From positions 1-40,014 of the IMG/VR virus record IMGVR_UViG_3300042398_000608: 40,014 nucleotides of DNA. One strand, written 5' to 3'. Origin of the DNA: a virus. Under the pieces are notes generated by a model that was not told the DNA's origin, did no database searches, and was given only the letters and a program-made list of their open reading frames with translations. A program made the translations under genes and the position numbers. Positions 1-7,626 of the stretch are shown here, in pieces (position 1 is the stretch's first letter; every line of letters starts with the position of its first letter).

Positions 1-697
1 CATCGCAACCGCACTCAACGCCCAAGGGAAAGGCGTGGGGGAGTGGGACGGTGAAAAGGGTGATATTTACAACACCTCCAGTGAAGCAATGACTCAAGAA
101 GATGATTTGTTAATTCCAAAGCAAGCACCCGTGGAGGAAGACGACATGGATGGCGAATACGAGGATAGTCTCAAGGATCAAATTGGGGACATCATTCTTG
201 ATGGTTCTCTTGACGATTCCGCAAAGATTGAAAAGCTTTTGGCCCTTTGCTCAAACGGGGATGAAAGTTCATCTGAAGGTGAAATTGATGGCGAAATGAA
301 TGAGGCTGAAGAACCAGCTATTTCAATCGGTGATGAAGATGAAGAAGACATGGAAGAAGAACAATATGAACTCATGAAAACTGAGGAATCATTGCGACGA
401 ACCAAGTCCAACCCGGCAGTCCGAAAGTTGATTGAAGAGGTGGATGCCTACCGTGCCCGTGACAAAAGGGAAAGGCTTGTCAAGGAGGCCAAGAAATTCT
501 GCGAGGCTTCAAGCCTTCCAAAATATTCAATCACGGAAGCATTCCTTGGAATCCTTGCCGATTCCAGCAAGAAGAATTGGAGACCACTGATTGATGACAG
601 GCGCAAAGTCATTTATAGGGGTGAGGCACCTGTTTCGTCCGTGGCTCAAAATGGCGATTTGACGGTTGATTCATTGGTCAAAGCTTTACGCTCTTAA
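1..697 (+). CDS. 3' part of acidic scaffold-like protein (continues from 39559 across the circular join)
   Basis: This is the C-terminal 231 residues of a 341-residue protein whose start lies at 39559; the frame enters here at base 2 and stays open through the 127-base overlap, so the GTG at 35 is not the true start. The protein is strongly acidic in the middle, with runs of Glu and Asp and one EEDMEEEQ stretch, and has a charged, probably helical C-terminal third. No enzyme motif is visible. It sits between the prohead protease and the decoration and major capsid genes, the usual place for a scaffolding or core protein, so that role is inferred from position and composition only. It is followed 20 bp later by the decoration gene. 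Confidence 0.75.
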   Translation, partial: IATALNAQGKGVGEWDGEKGDIYNTSSEAMTQEDDLLIPKQAPVEEDDMDGEYEDSLKDQIGDIILDGSLDDSAKIEKLLALCSNGDESSSEGEIDGEMNEAEEPAISIGDEDEEDMEEEQYELMKTEESLRRTKSNPAVRKLIEEVDAYRARDKRERLVKEAKKFCEASSLPKYSITEAFLGILADSSKKNWRPLIDDRRKVIYRGEAPVSSVAQNGDLTVDSLVKALRS

Positions 698-717
698 CAA
701 GAAAGGTTGGTGATTTG

Positions 718-1200
718 ATGGCTGTATCTCAGTACCTGTATGGAACAATAAACCCGGTTGTTGCCCCGGTCTTGACTGCTCAAGCTGTCGCTGTTGGCGA
801 CATCGTTGGGTTGTCATCCGGCAATGTGGTTCGTGCTTCCGATGAAACTTGGGACACCAATCTGGCGACCACTCAAACTGCTTTTGTAACCAGATTCCTT
901 GGCGTGTCTGGCCAGCAAAAAGACGCTACTGTTGCCCGTGTTTTTGGCAACTCATCTGACAACCTGATCAGAATTGACTGCTCAGGAATCTTTGAGTTTG
1001 ATTGTGCCAGCGCAACTTTCGCCATTGGCGACCTTGTAGGCTGCGCCAAGCAAACTGGCAACTTATTGGAAGCACAAAAAGTTGTGGCGGTGGCATCGGA
1101 AGCACTTGCCATCGGAAGGGTGGTTGAGGCCGGTGCCTCCATTACCCGGGTCAAGATTCAACTCTTGTCCGTCAAGAACCCTGTGGCACGCCAATCCTAA
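718..1200 (+). CDS. capsid decoration-like protein (DUF2190 style)
   Basis: A 160-residue protein immediately upstream of the major capsid gene. It is rich in Ala, Val and Gly with many short beta-type segments and repeated AVGD/AIGD turns (QAVAVGDIVGLSSGNVV, then AIGDLVG, then AIGRVVEAG), the pattern seen in DUF2190-type phage head decoration or stabilisation proteins. ATG 718 is preferred over TTG 715; a GAAAGG ribosome site lies about 13 bp upstream. The likely role is to bind the outside of the expanded capsid. The family call rests on pattern and position, not on a search. Confidence 0.6.
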   Translation: MAVSQYLYGTINPVVAPVLTAQAVAVGDIVGLSSGNVVRASDETWDTNLATTQTAFVTRFLGVSGQQKDATVARVFGNSSDNLIRIDCSGIFEFDCASATFAIGDLVGCAKQTGNLLEAQKVVAVASEALAIGRVVEAGASITRVKIQLLSVKNPVARQS

Positions 1201-1224
1201 CCAAAACAGCAAGGAGTTTTTTCC

Positions 1225-2391
1225 ATGATTGAGTACAAGCTAAAGCAAATTTGTGAGCAGAATGGTGTCAACGCTACGGTGAACACCCTGAAGGATGCCA
1301 TTGCAGAAAAGAAAGTTGCTGTTGGCGACTTCTCTTTGCGCCGGATGGCTGAAGCCTTCATTGGCCACAACTGGACAAGCGTTCTTGAAAACAGAATGAG
1401 CCGGGTTCAGGAATCATCTGAGGCTGTTTCTGCCTCACTTTTCACGGCCATTACTGGTCAGCTTTTGGTCAACGAAATCAAAGAGAAGTTCAGGCTTGCA
1501 TCATTCATTGGTGAAGAGCTTGCCACCACGATTGCTGTAACAAACGGCAACCTTGGAACTCAAAAGGTGCCATACCTGTCCGATGTAAGGGACATCGGTG
1601 CAAAGCTTGAAGAGGGTGAGCCATACCCGCAAACCCAATTTGCTGGGCAGTACATCACCTATCCGGGTGTGGAAAAGCATGGCCGTATCTGTGCCGTGTC
1701 CATGGAAGCAATTTACAGCGATTTGACCACTCAAATCCTTGACTCTGCCCGCAGCGTGGGAACCTATCTTGCGCTGACCAAAGAGTACAAGATTCTTCAG
1801 GTGATTCTTGGAATCACTAACAACCACAGCTGGAACGGAACCAGCTACAACACTTACCTCACCACTGGCGCATGGATTAACAAGCTTACAGGCTTCAGTT
1901 TGACCGATTGGACCACGATCAACAGCCTTGAGCAATTGTTCGTGAACATGGTCGATCCAATCACTGGCTACCCAATCTTGGTGGAGCCAAAGCAGATGTT
2001 GGTCATGCCTGCCCTGAAATATCAGGCACGCAGTATTGTCAACGCAACTGAGGTGCGCCGGGCAAATCCGGGTTATGCGACCTCAGGTGCGCCAATTCAG
2101 AATATTAGTGAGAACCCACTGGATCGTGACTACCAAATTATGACCAGCCCTCACGCTTTTAAAGCACTGACTGACAGCGGTGTTTCGGCAAGCAACGCCA
2201 ACACTCGCTGCTACCTTGGGGACTTCAAGAAGGCCTTTGTTTGGCGTGAGGCCAAGCCATTGACTATTGTTGAAGCACCACCCTTGAACCCTCTTGAGTT
2301 CAATCAGGACATTGCTCTTGCGGTCAAGGCAAGCTGGATGGGCGTTGCGGGTGTCCGTGACCCAAGGTATGTAGTTGCAGGGACCGAATGA
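1225..2391 (+). CDS. major capsid protein, probably HK97 fold
   Basis: A 388-residue protein with a strong AAGGAG ribosome site before ATG 1225. The first 70 residues are helical and charged, followed by a segment starting near LLVNEIKEKFRLASFIGE that resembles the N-arm and start of the HK97-type shell domain. A later stretch (DFKKAFVWREAKPLTIVEAPP) and the C-terminal KASWMGVAGVRDPRYVV fit the final strands where capsid proteins bind neighbours. Position after protease, scaffold-like and decoration genes and before connector genes is the standard head-gene order. It would form the shell around the packaged genome. No catalytic motif is present. Confidence 0.8.
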   Translation: MIEYKLKQICEQNGVNATVNTLKDAIAEKKVAVGDFSLRRMAEAFIGHNWTSVLENRMSRVQESSEAVSASLFTAITGQLLVNEIKEKFRLASFIGEELATTIAVTNGNLGTQKVPYLSDVRDIGAKLEEGEPYPQTQFAGQYITYPGVEKHGRICAVSMEAIYSDLTTQILDSARSVGTYLALTKEYKILQVILGITNNHSWNGTSYNTYLTTGAWINKLTGFSLTDWTTINSLEQLFVNMVDPITGYPILVEPKQMLVMPALKYQARSIVNATEVRRANPGYATSGAPIQNISENPLDRDYQIMTSPHAFKALTDSGVSASNANTRCYLGDFKKAFVWREAKPLTIVEAPPLNPLEFNQDIALAVKASWMGVAGVRDPRYVVAGTE

Positions 2392-2633
2392 CGATGAGCA
2401 AGCAGAAGTTTTCTGAGTTTAAGGCTGACCCGGTTACCACGAAAGATTTGGCACCGGGTGAGCCTGAAACTCTGCAGAAGGTTGTTGTTTCCAACGGGAA
2501 GCGCAGCTGGACGGTTGGTCTTGAATCTTTGCCCGATATGGCCATTGAGGCCGAAAGTCAGGGTGAAGCTGTTAAGGCCTACAATACCATCATGGGAATC
2601 ATCGCAACGGAACACACATACAGGGTATCCTGA
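2388..2633 (+). CDS. small head-region protein, unknown
   Basis: An 81-residue hydrophilic protein whose ATG overlaps the stop of the major capsid gene (ATGA), so translation is probably coupled; a second in-frame ATG at 2394 is possible. It contains no recognisable motif. The alternation of a short beta-rich part (KVVVSNGKRSWTVGL) and a helix (DMAIEAESQGEAVKAYNTIMG) resembles small head or connector accessory proteins. The role is inferred only from its place between capsid and connector genes. Confidence 0.6.
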   Translation: MTMSKQKFSEFKADPVTTKDLAPGEPETLQKVVVSNGKRSWTVGLESLPDMAIEAESQGEAVKAYNTIMGIIATEHTYRVS

Positions 2634-2851
2634 TGGCACTTGCTGATGATGTCGCCAGTATCGCAACTCAGCGCAGCAATTTACTTGCTGCGCTGACTGC
2701 CGATTCCATTAACCCACAGCCAAGTTATTCAGTTGGCGGGCAATCGGTTTCACGGTCGGAATGGCGTGAAAGCTTGCTGCGCCAAGTTGCCGACTTAAAC
2801 AAAATGGCTCAAATTCTCAATCCGTTGGAAATCCGGGCACAAATCTATTGA
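2633..2851 (+). CDS. small head-tail connector-type protein
   Basis: A 72-residue protein with a helical N-terminus (MALADDVASIATQRSNLLAA), a central YSVGGQSVSRSEW segment and a second helix. Small proteins of this shape, beginning with a helix that lists repeated loading of an ATQR...LL pattern and containing a YS(V/I)xGxSVS(R/W) core, occur next to phage head genes and are thought to act at the head-tail joint. The start overlaps the preceding stop (TGATG). The exact function is unknown. Confidence 0.6.
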   Translation: MALADDVASIATQRSNLLAALTADSINPQPSYSVGGQSVSRSEWRESLLRQVADLNKMAQILNPLEIRAQIY

Positions 2852-2861
2852 GGTTTGACCA

Positions 2862-3317
2862 ATGCCCAGCATCGACATCTCTGGCGATTATGTTGCCTTT
2901 GACAACACGCAATCCGTGACGCTAACAAACCCGGACGGAAGTGGCGGGGTTGTTGACTACGCACTCCAGCAGGGTGTTGACACGGTATTGGCTGACATGG
3001 GTGACGGAACGCTGGGATACAGGACATTTTGCACTTGGAATTTATGGCGTGGCCCTGTCAGGGGAGCAAATGCAATCCTGTTTGATTCCGACCCAACCTC
3101 AGAAGTCATGTACCAAGCCCCAAGCCTGATTGACCCTTCCCGTGAAATTGTCTGGGATGCCCTTGTCCCCCAGCTTAATGGTTATGTTCAGGATATTTCT
3201 GGAACAAAGTGGTTTATTTCGGCCGTGAACAACGATGTTTGGGGCAACAAATACCAGCTTGAGTGCGAGTCTCAAGCTGGAACAGCGGTGGAAGAAGTGG
3301 ACCTTCCTGTACCATGA
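2862..3317 (+). CDS. head closure/connector protein, putative
   Basis: A 151-residue, mostly beta protein with no enzyme motif. It opens with MPSIDISGDYVAFDNTQSVT and contains several short extended segments and turns. Between a small head protein and the tail-terminator candidate, its location and size match adaptor or head-closure (stopper) proteins of siphoviruses. The next gene overlaps its stop by ATGA. The functional call is by synteny. Confidence 0.5.
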   Translation: MPSIDISGDYVAFDNTQSVTLTNPDGSGGVVDYALQQGVDTVLADMGDGTLGYRTFCTWNLWRGPVRGANAILFDSDPTSEVMYQAPSLIDPSREIVWDALVPQLNGYVQDISGTKWFISAVNNDVWGNKYQLECESQAGTAVEEVDLPVP

Positions 3318-3754
3318 GTGTTTACTTTGATATTCTTTTTTTTCTGAAAACACGCATTCAAAATGCTGTGGGTACCAATGCATCTGTTGCCCTGAGAAAA
3401 AGGCCTGTTAACCTTGCTGGCGACATCTTCCCGATGATTGTGATTGCCCCAACAGAGGATGGGGAAATCATCGAGACGGAAGCATTCCAGAAGAATGTTG
3501 TCTATGTTTACCCGGTTGTTGTTGCCATGTTTCTTGTTGGGGATAGGGTTCAAACGCTGGATGTTGAAGGATATTTGTCCCTGAGGCAGACGGTGAGGAA
3601 CGCAATTTACCAGCCATTACTTTCAGGGGCAGGGACCGTTTACGACACCCAGATGGACATTGGCGGGCCATTTATTCAAGTGGAGCAACGGGCAACGGTT
3701 GAACTGACAACATTTCGTGTGAACTTCCTGAGTCTTGAAGAAAGGGTAAGCTGA
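3314..3754 (+). CDS. tail terminator-like protein, putative
   Basis: A 146-residue protein starting at ATG 3314, which overlaps the previous stop; the longer open frame from 3263 is rejected because it would overlap 55 bp of the upstream gene. Its order of elements (N-terminal helix VYFDILFFLKTRIQNAVG, several strands, a helix LDVEGYLSLRQTVRNAIYQPLL, then strands) resembles the alpha/beta fold of tail-terminator or neck proteins such as lambda gpU. It precedes tail tube genes, which supports a role capping the tail or joining it to the head. Not proven. Confidence 0.5.
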   Translation: MSVYFDILFFLKTRIQNAVGTNASVALRKRPVNLAGDIFPMIVIAPTEDGEIIETEAFQKNVVYVYPVVVAMFLVGDRVQTLDVEGYLSLRQTVRNAIYQPLLSGAGTVYDTQMDIGGPFIQVEQRATVELTTFRVNFLSLEERVS

Positions 3755-3755
3755 A

Positions 3756-4133
3756 ATGCCTTTATCACATAATTTCAACATCGGTTTCCAAGCTGATTCT
3801 GGTGCAATACAAAGCTTCACGGCAAATCAGACGGCTGATGGAAGCGTGGGGGCATCAGTCATAATCCCTGCTGCTTCCAGCAACTTTCAGGTCACATTCC
3901 CCTTGACAGCATCTTTGGTAAAAAGCGTGATTTTGTGGGTAGATGCAAACATGACGGTGTTGACCAAGAACGGTGGCTCTACACAAAACACTTTTGTCAT
4001 GGTTCCCAACAAGCCTTTGATTTGGCAGTTTGGATTCCCTGTTTCCTGCCCAATTACGGGTGACTGCAATCATCTTCATGTAACCAGCACACCGGGTGGC
4101 AACCTGAACTTTTATGTTCTGGAGGACATTTAA
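3756..4133 (+). CDS. beta-rich virion protein, unknown
   Basis: A 125-residue beta-rich protein with many Thr, Ser, Val and Asn residues and alternating hydrophobic positions, consistent with a beta-sandwich. A string such as PLIWQFGFPVSCPITGDCNHLHVT contains two Cys residues. It has the same general look as the following gene product and as the product of 29233-29550, which may all be small surface or decoration proteins. It lies two bases after the terminator-like gene and overlaps the next start by one base. Confidence 0.5.
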   Translation: MPLSHNFNIGFQADSGAIQSFTANQTADGSVGASVIIPAASSNFQVTFPLTASLVKSVILWVDANMTVLTKNGGSTQNTFVMVPNKPLIWQFGFPVSCPITGDCNHLHVTSTPGGNLNFYVLEDI

Positions 4134-4615
4134 TGGCACTTGATTTCGCCAGCATATCCATTACCTCAAATTGGCAGCAAAGCAAAGCCAACACGGGTTA
4201 TGCAAACACCGTTCAAGGGCCAGATGGCCTTTCGCTGAACATTTCGTACACCGTTGGGTCATCTGCTGCCAACTCTATTTATGTGGTTCAAGGAACCTTG
4301 GCAGCGTCTGCTTCAACAACCGTTGATCTTTTTTCCTTCACCGATCAGCTTGGTCAATCGGTGTCCATGGTCAGGGTTTATGCGATCATCGCAAAAACAG
4401 CTGACTCATCCCTCAAGGTTGAACCGGGTGCCACCAACCCATTAACATGGTTTTTCGGTGGAACAACTCCCAGCTTGACCATCCCGTCTGGAGGTGGCTT
4501 TTGCTTTGCTCAGAACACGGCAGCAACAGTCAGCGCATCGGCAAGGAATATCAAGCTCACAAATACAGGTGCTGTTACTTTGACTTACAATCTTGCAATA
4601 ATTGGAGGCCCATGA
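4133..4615 (+). CDS. beta-rich virion protein, possible decoration protein
   Basis: A 160-residue protein with an Ig-like or jelly-roll look: long alternating Ser/Thr/Val strands and the end LTNTGAVTLTYNLAIIGG. The motif pattern (RVYAIIAKTADSSLKVEPGATNPLTWFFGG) is reminiscent of small virion proteins that carry a single beta domain. It sits among tail genes immediately before the tail tube gene. A decoration or minor tail role is inferred; nothing specific is recognised. Confidence 0.5.
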   Translation: MALDFASISITSNWQQSKANTGYANTVQGPDGLSLNISYTVGSSAANSIYVVQGTLAASASTTVDLFSFTDQLGQSVSMVRVYAIIAKTADSSLKVEPGATNPLTWFFGGTTPSLTIPSGGGFCFAQNTAATVSASARNIKLTNTGAVTLTYNLAIIGGP

Positions 4616-4616
4616 C

Positions 4617-4979
4617 ATGGCTGTTACACAGTATCTTGCTGGTAAGTTTGCGTTCATCACCGTTGGTGGTACATCGTATCCAATGGACAGTTTTTCGCTG
4701 GATGATACGGCTGAAGAGGTTGATGTAACCAACTTCACTAGCCTTGGGTTCAAGCAGACCATTCCGGGCATTGGTTCGGCTACATTTTCGGCAAGTGGAC
4801 CATACACGGGAACGGCACCGACTGCCGGGGCTGCTGGATTGATCGTGTTTGGTATTTCTGCTGCCGTATCGGCTACCCGGAACATGACCATCACCAGTGT
4901 CAAGGTAAGCACACAAGTCAAGGACAAGGCCACGCTTGAAATTACTGGTGTGATGACTGAAAAATATCCATTCGCATAA
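4617..4979 (+). CDS. tail tube-like protein 1
   Basis: A 120-residue protein; ATG 4617 is chosen because a GGAGG site lies about 8 bp upstream, whereas the TTG at 4602 has none and would overlap the previous gene. It opens with MAVTQYLAGKFAFITVGGT, has a SFSLDDTAEEVDVTNF segment and ends in a strand-rich KDKATLEITGVMT. The sequence style (short strand, turn, VDVTNFTS, later strand pairs) matches small tail tube proteins and their relatives, which form the stacked hexameric tube. Two related small genes occur here (also 4979-5479). Confidence 0.55.
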   Translation: MAVTQYLAGKFAFITVGGTSYPMDSFSLDDTAEEVDVTNFTSLGFKQTIPGIGSATFSASGPYTGTAPTAGAAGLIVFGISAAVSATRNMTITSVKVSTQVKDKATLEITGVMTEKYPFA

Positions 4980-5479
4980 TGGCACCTCAAGCAGCATTAT
5001 ATGGACGGAATGCACGCCTCATTTATGGGTTATCACTCCAAATTGAGGCTGATTCCTATTCTTTGCAGGTGTCCGCACCCACCGTGGACACCACAAATAT
5101 TTCCATTTATGGTGGCCAAATTGATTGGCCATATGATCAAGTCAGGCTAAATCCCTTGGTTCCTTTAATGGCCCCTATTCCGGGGGACAAAAGAAGGTTC
5201 ATGGAATTTGGTACACCGGGACAAGTGACTTTTGGCGGTGTGAGAAGGGCAAAGGTTACTTTGTCAGGGATATGCACGGCTGAATCCCGTACACCCCATG
5301 TTGGGAATTTTGTGCGCATACTTTTGACTCACGATGCAATTTATGGTTCAAACGGTATTGTGACCATTCCGGCAATCATTACGGATTTCACGCTTGAACA
5401 AAGTGTGCGTGGGTATATGCGATGGAATTGCGCTGGTGAGTCCACTGGCGATTTCGATGTGACACAGATAGGTGGATGA
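4979..5479 (+). CDS. tail tube-like protein 2 or tail tube cap
   Basis: A 166-residue protein that shares one base with the preceding stop. It has a VSAPTVDTTNISIYGG segment, a GGVRRAKVTLSGIC strand and a C-terminal MRWNCAGESTGDF motif. The pattern TPHVGNFVRILLTHD followed by ITDFTLEQSVRGYMRWNCAGES resembles phage tail proteins in which a late strand pair closes the tube subunit. It probably forms the tube or its specialised ring together with the preceding gene product. It precedes the tail chaperone pair, which fits synteny of tube, chaperone and tape measure. Confidence 0.55.
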   Translation: MAPQAALYGRNARLIYGLSLQIEADSYSLQVSAPTVDTTNISIYGGQIDWPYDQVRLNPLVPLMAPIPGDKRRFMEFGTPGQVTFGGVRRAKVTLSGICTAESRTPHVGNFVRILLTHDAIYGSNGIVTIPAIITDFTLEQSVRGYMRWNCAGESTGDFDVTQIGG

Positions 5480-5922
5480 TGCTCAAGACCGTATCGGAAA
5501 CACTTGGAAGCCATGGCGATGGATTGCTGTATGAGGCCACGGATGGCCAAAAACACAAGGTCACGCCTTTGACCCTCAAGAGCATGGCCCGGTTTGAGAA
5601 GTGGCTTGAGGGAAGGGCATTCAAGGCTGTTAATGACCAGAAGGATTTGCTTGGGGAAAACTTCCCCATGGCGATTTCTGGCGTTGCTGCCGACATCGCC
5701 AAGGGACGATATGCCTTTGGCGGAAAAGAATGCTCAGATGCTTTTTCCACCATTCCCGGCATGGTTTGCGTTATTTCGATCATGATGGGGGTGGACGAAA
5801 TCAGGGCCAAGCACCTGTTGGAAACGGAAAGGGACTCATTGGCACCTGTAATCAATCACGCAATGAAGGAATCCCTGCCCGACTTGGAGGGAAAGCAGCA
5901 GACGGTGGAGCAGGCCACCTGA
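5476..5922 (+). CDS. tail assembly chaperone, gpG-like
   Basis: A 148-residue mostly helical protein that starts by overlapping the tail-tube-like gene stop. It comes directly before a second, -1 frame gene and the tape measure gene, the conserved place of the tail assembly chaperones that coat the tape measure during tail assembly. Near its 3' end is the heptamer GGGAAAG (5889-5895), the same slippery heptamer used by lambda gpG, placed correctly in the zero frame as G GGA AAG. About 8 bp further is a 5 bp GC stem with a 6-base loop. A fraction of ribosomes should shift to make the longer product. Confidence 0.75.
   Translation: MMLKTVSETLGSHGDGLLYEATDGQKHKVTPLTLKSMARFEKWLEGRAFKAVNDQKDLLGENFPMAISGVAADIAKGRYAFGGKECSDAFSTIPGMVCVISIMMGVDEIRAKHLLETERDSLAPVINHAMKESLPDLEGKQQTVEQAT
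5889..5919 (+). promoter_or_regulatory. programmed -1 ribosomal frameshift site
   Basis: GGGAAAG at 5889-5895 in the zero frame, an 8-base spacer, then GGTGG (5904-5908) pairing with CCACC (5915-5919) around AGCAGG. The same heptamer serves in lambda gpG/gpGT. Confidence 0.7.
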
Positions 5923-6176
5923 TTCCTCACTATCCTCAGATGGTCGCTGGTTTGATTGATGAGCCTTACCTTCTGAAGATGGAAGAAATATCACAGCTGA
6001 CCCTGCGCCAAATCGTGATGCTTTACTACCGAAAAAGGGATGACAAAGGCAAGCCTTTACCATTGCCGTATGGGTTCGATGATCCTGAGGCAGAAAAGAA
6101 AAAAGTGTATGAGTTTTGGCTGTACACAGGGATGGAAGAAGAAAAGGCAAGGAGATTAGTTTATGGCAGCTGGTGA
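5895..6176 (+). CDS. -1 frameshift extension, gpGT-like tail assembly chaperone
   Basis: The second reading frame of the chaperone pair: after slippage at GGGAAAG the ribosome reads GGG AAA and then from 5895, giving a predicted 233-residue fusion (140 residues of the upstream protein plus 93 here). The extension contains a compact charged domain (QMVAGLIDEPYLLKMEEISQ and LRQIVMLYYRKRDDKGKPLP) without its own good start signal. Its overlap with the tape measure start at 6163 is the typical arrangement. A stand-alone ATG at 5940 is a poorer alternative. Confidence 0.7.
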   Translation, partial: AADGGAGHLIPHYPQMVAGLIDEPYLLKMEEISQLTLRQIVMLYYRKRDDKGKPLPLPYGFDDPEAEKKKVYEFWLYTGMEEEKARRLVYGSW

Positions 6177-7626
6177 CGCAGCGATGCAGATGCTGGCTCA
6201 AGCCTTCTCAGGGCTTGCTCAGAACGCAATGTCAGCAACCAGCGCATTAAGGTTGACCAGCCAGCAAGCAACCAAGATCAACTCGCAGTTTTCCAAGTTT
6301 TCTTTGAATCAAATCCGTGGAGTGTTTTCGGACATCGGGTCAAAGTTTTCCAAGTCTTTTTCTGGTCTGTCAACAAATGTCCAAAATTTTGCTAAAGCAT
6401 TGGACCTGTCCGATCAAGATGTTGCTGCTTTCGGGAAAAGACTTTCGTCTTTTTCTTTCACAAAAATACAGTCGCTTTTTAGTTCCGGCATGCTTTCCAA
6501 GTTGGGGAAAGGTGCCTCAGCGGGTGGTGAGGGAATGGCCACAGCAGCTAAAGCAGCTTTTTCCGGTGCCTCTGCTGCGATGATGCGATTTGCTGTTGTG
6601 GGTGGCGTGGCCATGGCCTTAGCAACCAAAGGAATCGTCGCAGCAGCAAAAGGAATCATCAAGGGAATTGAGGTTGTGGCAAAGGGAATGATTCCCGTTG
6701 CCAAGGGGGTGTTTTCTGGCCTTTCTGCAGCAGCTACTGCACCAGTTGCTGCCTTTGGCGCATTAACAGGGGCATTTACAGGAATTATTGACGCCGTTGG
6801 GAGTTTTGTATCATCGTTGAACCCGGCTATCATGGAGCAACTTCAGCTTGCCTTTGACGACCTTTATGCTGTTGTGGGAAAGCTTTTTGTTCCAATCATG
6901 GCAGCGGTTGTTCCGATTGTTCGCACATTCGCTGATGCCCTTCTGCCTGTAGTTCAATCAATGATTCCGGCATTCCAGCTTTTTGCTGATGCAATGATCA
7001 ATCTTGCTGCCCCTGTAATTGGAATCTTCTCAGGCCTTCTTGCGACAATGCAGCCTTACCTTGAGCAGTTTGCCGGAATGGTGGCAAAGATTGCTCAGAC
7101 GATTGGTCAAGGCCTTCAGCCAATAATTGAGGCCATGCTGCCGTATTGGGAAGCCTTGGCAGAAATCATTGTCATGCTCATGGACCCAATCAACCAGCTG
7201 ATTGGCGCACTCATGAGCCTTGCAGCCCCTTTGATCAATCTGATTGTGCCTTACCTTGTACCCGCATTAAAAATGTTGGCCGATGTTGTTGCGTACATTG
7301 TGAATAAGTTCAGCTGGCTGATTGGAAAGATTGCCGAATTTGCTCAGGGATTTGTTCAGCCCGGGGCTGGTGGAAGGCTAAAGGTGCCTCAGGTAACACC
7401 CGGGGCATCCCGTGGAACAGCAGCTAAAGGCGCACAGTTTACAGGGTTTGCCGAATTTGGTCAGCAAATTATGCAAGCTTCATTTGGAAGCAGCGTAAAC
7501 ACCCCGGAATTCAAGACGGCAGAAAACACAGCAAAGATTGCCGATGGCATTCAAACACTTGTAAGGCAGGGTGAGAATCAAGCACCAGCTGCTCAGATAG
7601 GCCAAGCTGCCCGGGGGAAATTCTAA
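6163..7626 (+). CDS. tape measure protein
   Basis: A 487-residue protein right after the chaperone pair with AAGGAG 8 bp before ATG 6163. It is alanine-, glycine- and hydrophobic-rich, with several long hydrophobic runs (for example near 6600-6780 and 7000-7310) that are typical of tape measure proteins inserted in the host membrane, and charged helical ends. The length is short for the family. If the usual proportion applies, the tail would be on the order of 70 nm; this is an estimate. It would set tail length and form the channel for DNA entry. Confidence 0.8.
   Translation: MAAGDAAMQMLAQAFSGLAQNAMSATSALRLTSQQATKINSQFSKFSLNQIRGVFSDIGSKFSKSFSGLSTNVQNFAKALDLSDQDVAAFGKRLSSFSFTKIQSLFSSGMLSKLGKGASAGGEGMATAAKAAFSGASAAMMRFAVVGGVAMALATKGIVAAAKGIIKGIEVVAKGMIPVAKGVFSGLSAAATAPVAAFGALTGAFTGIIDAVGSFVSSLNPAIMEQLQLAFDDLYAVVGKLFVPIMAAVVPIVRTFADALLPVVQSMIPAFQLFADAMINLAAPVIGIFSGLLATMQPYLEQFAGMVAKIAQTIGQGLQPIIEAMLPYWEALAEIIVMLMDPINQLIGALMSLAAPLINLIVPYLVPALKMLADVVAYIVNKFSWLIGKIAEFAQGFVQPGAGGRLKVPQVTPGASRGTAAKGAQFTGFAEFGQQIMQASFGSSVNTPEFKTAENTAKIADGIQTLVRQGENQAPAAQIGQAARGKF

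Noticed and set aside
1-127. Direct terminal repeat as a packaging-generated end
   Set aside because: The length equals a standard assembler k-mer and the reading frame crosses it intact, so circular closure is the simpler reading.
2304-2666. Minus-strand open frames such as this one
   Set aside because: They lie opposite well-supported + strand genes and show no motif; all real genes appear to be on the + strand.
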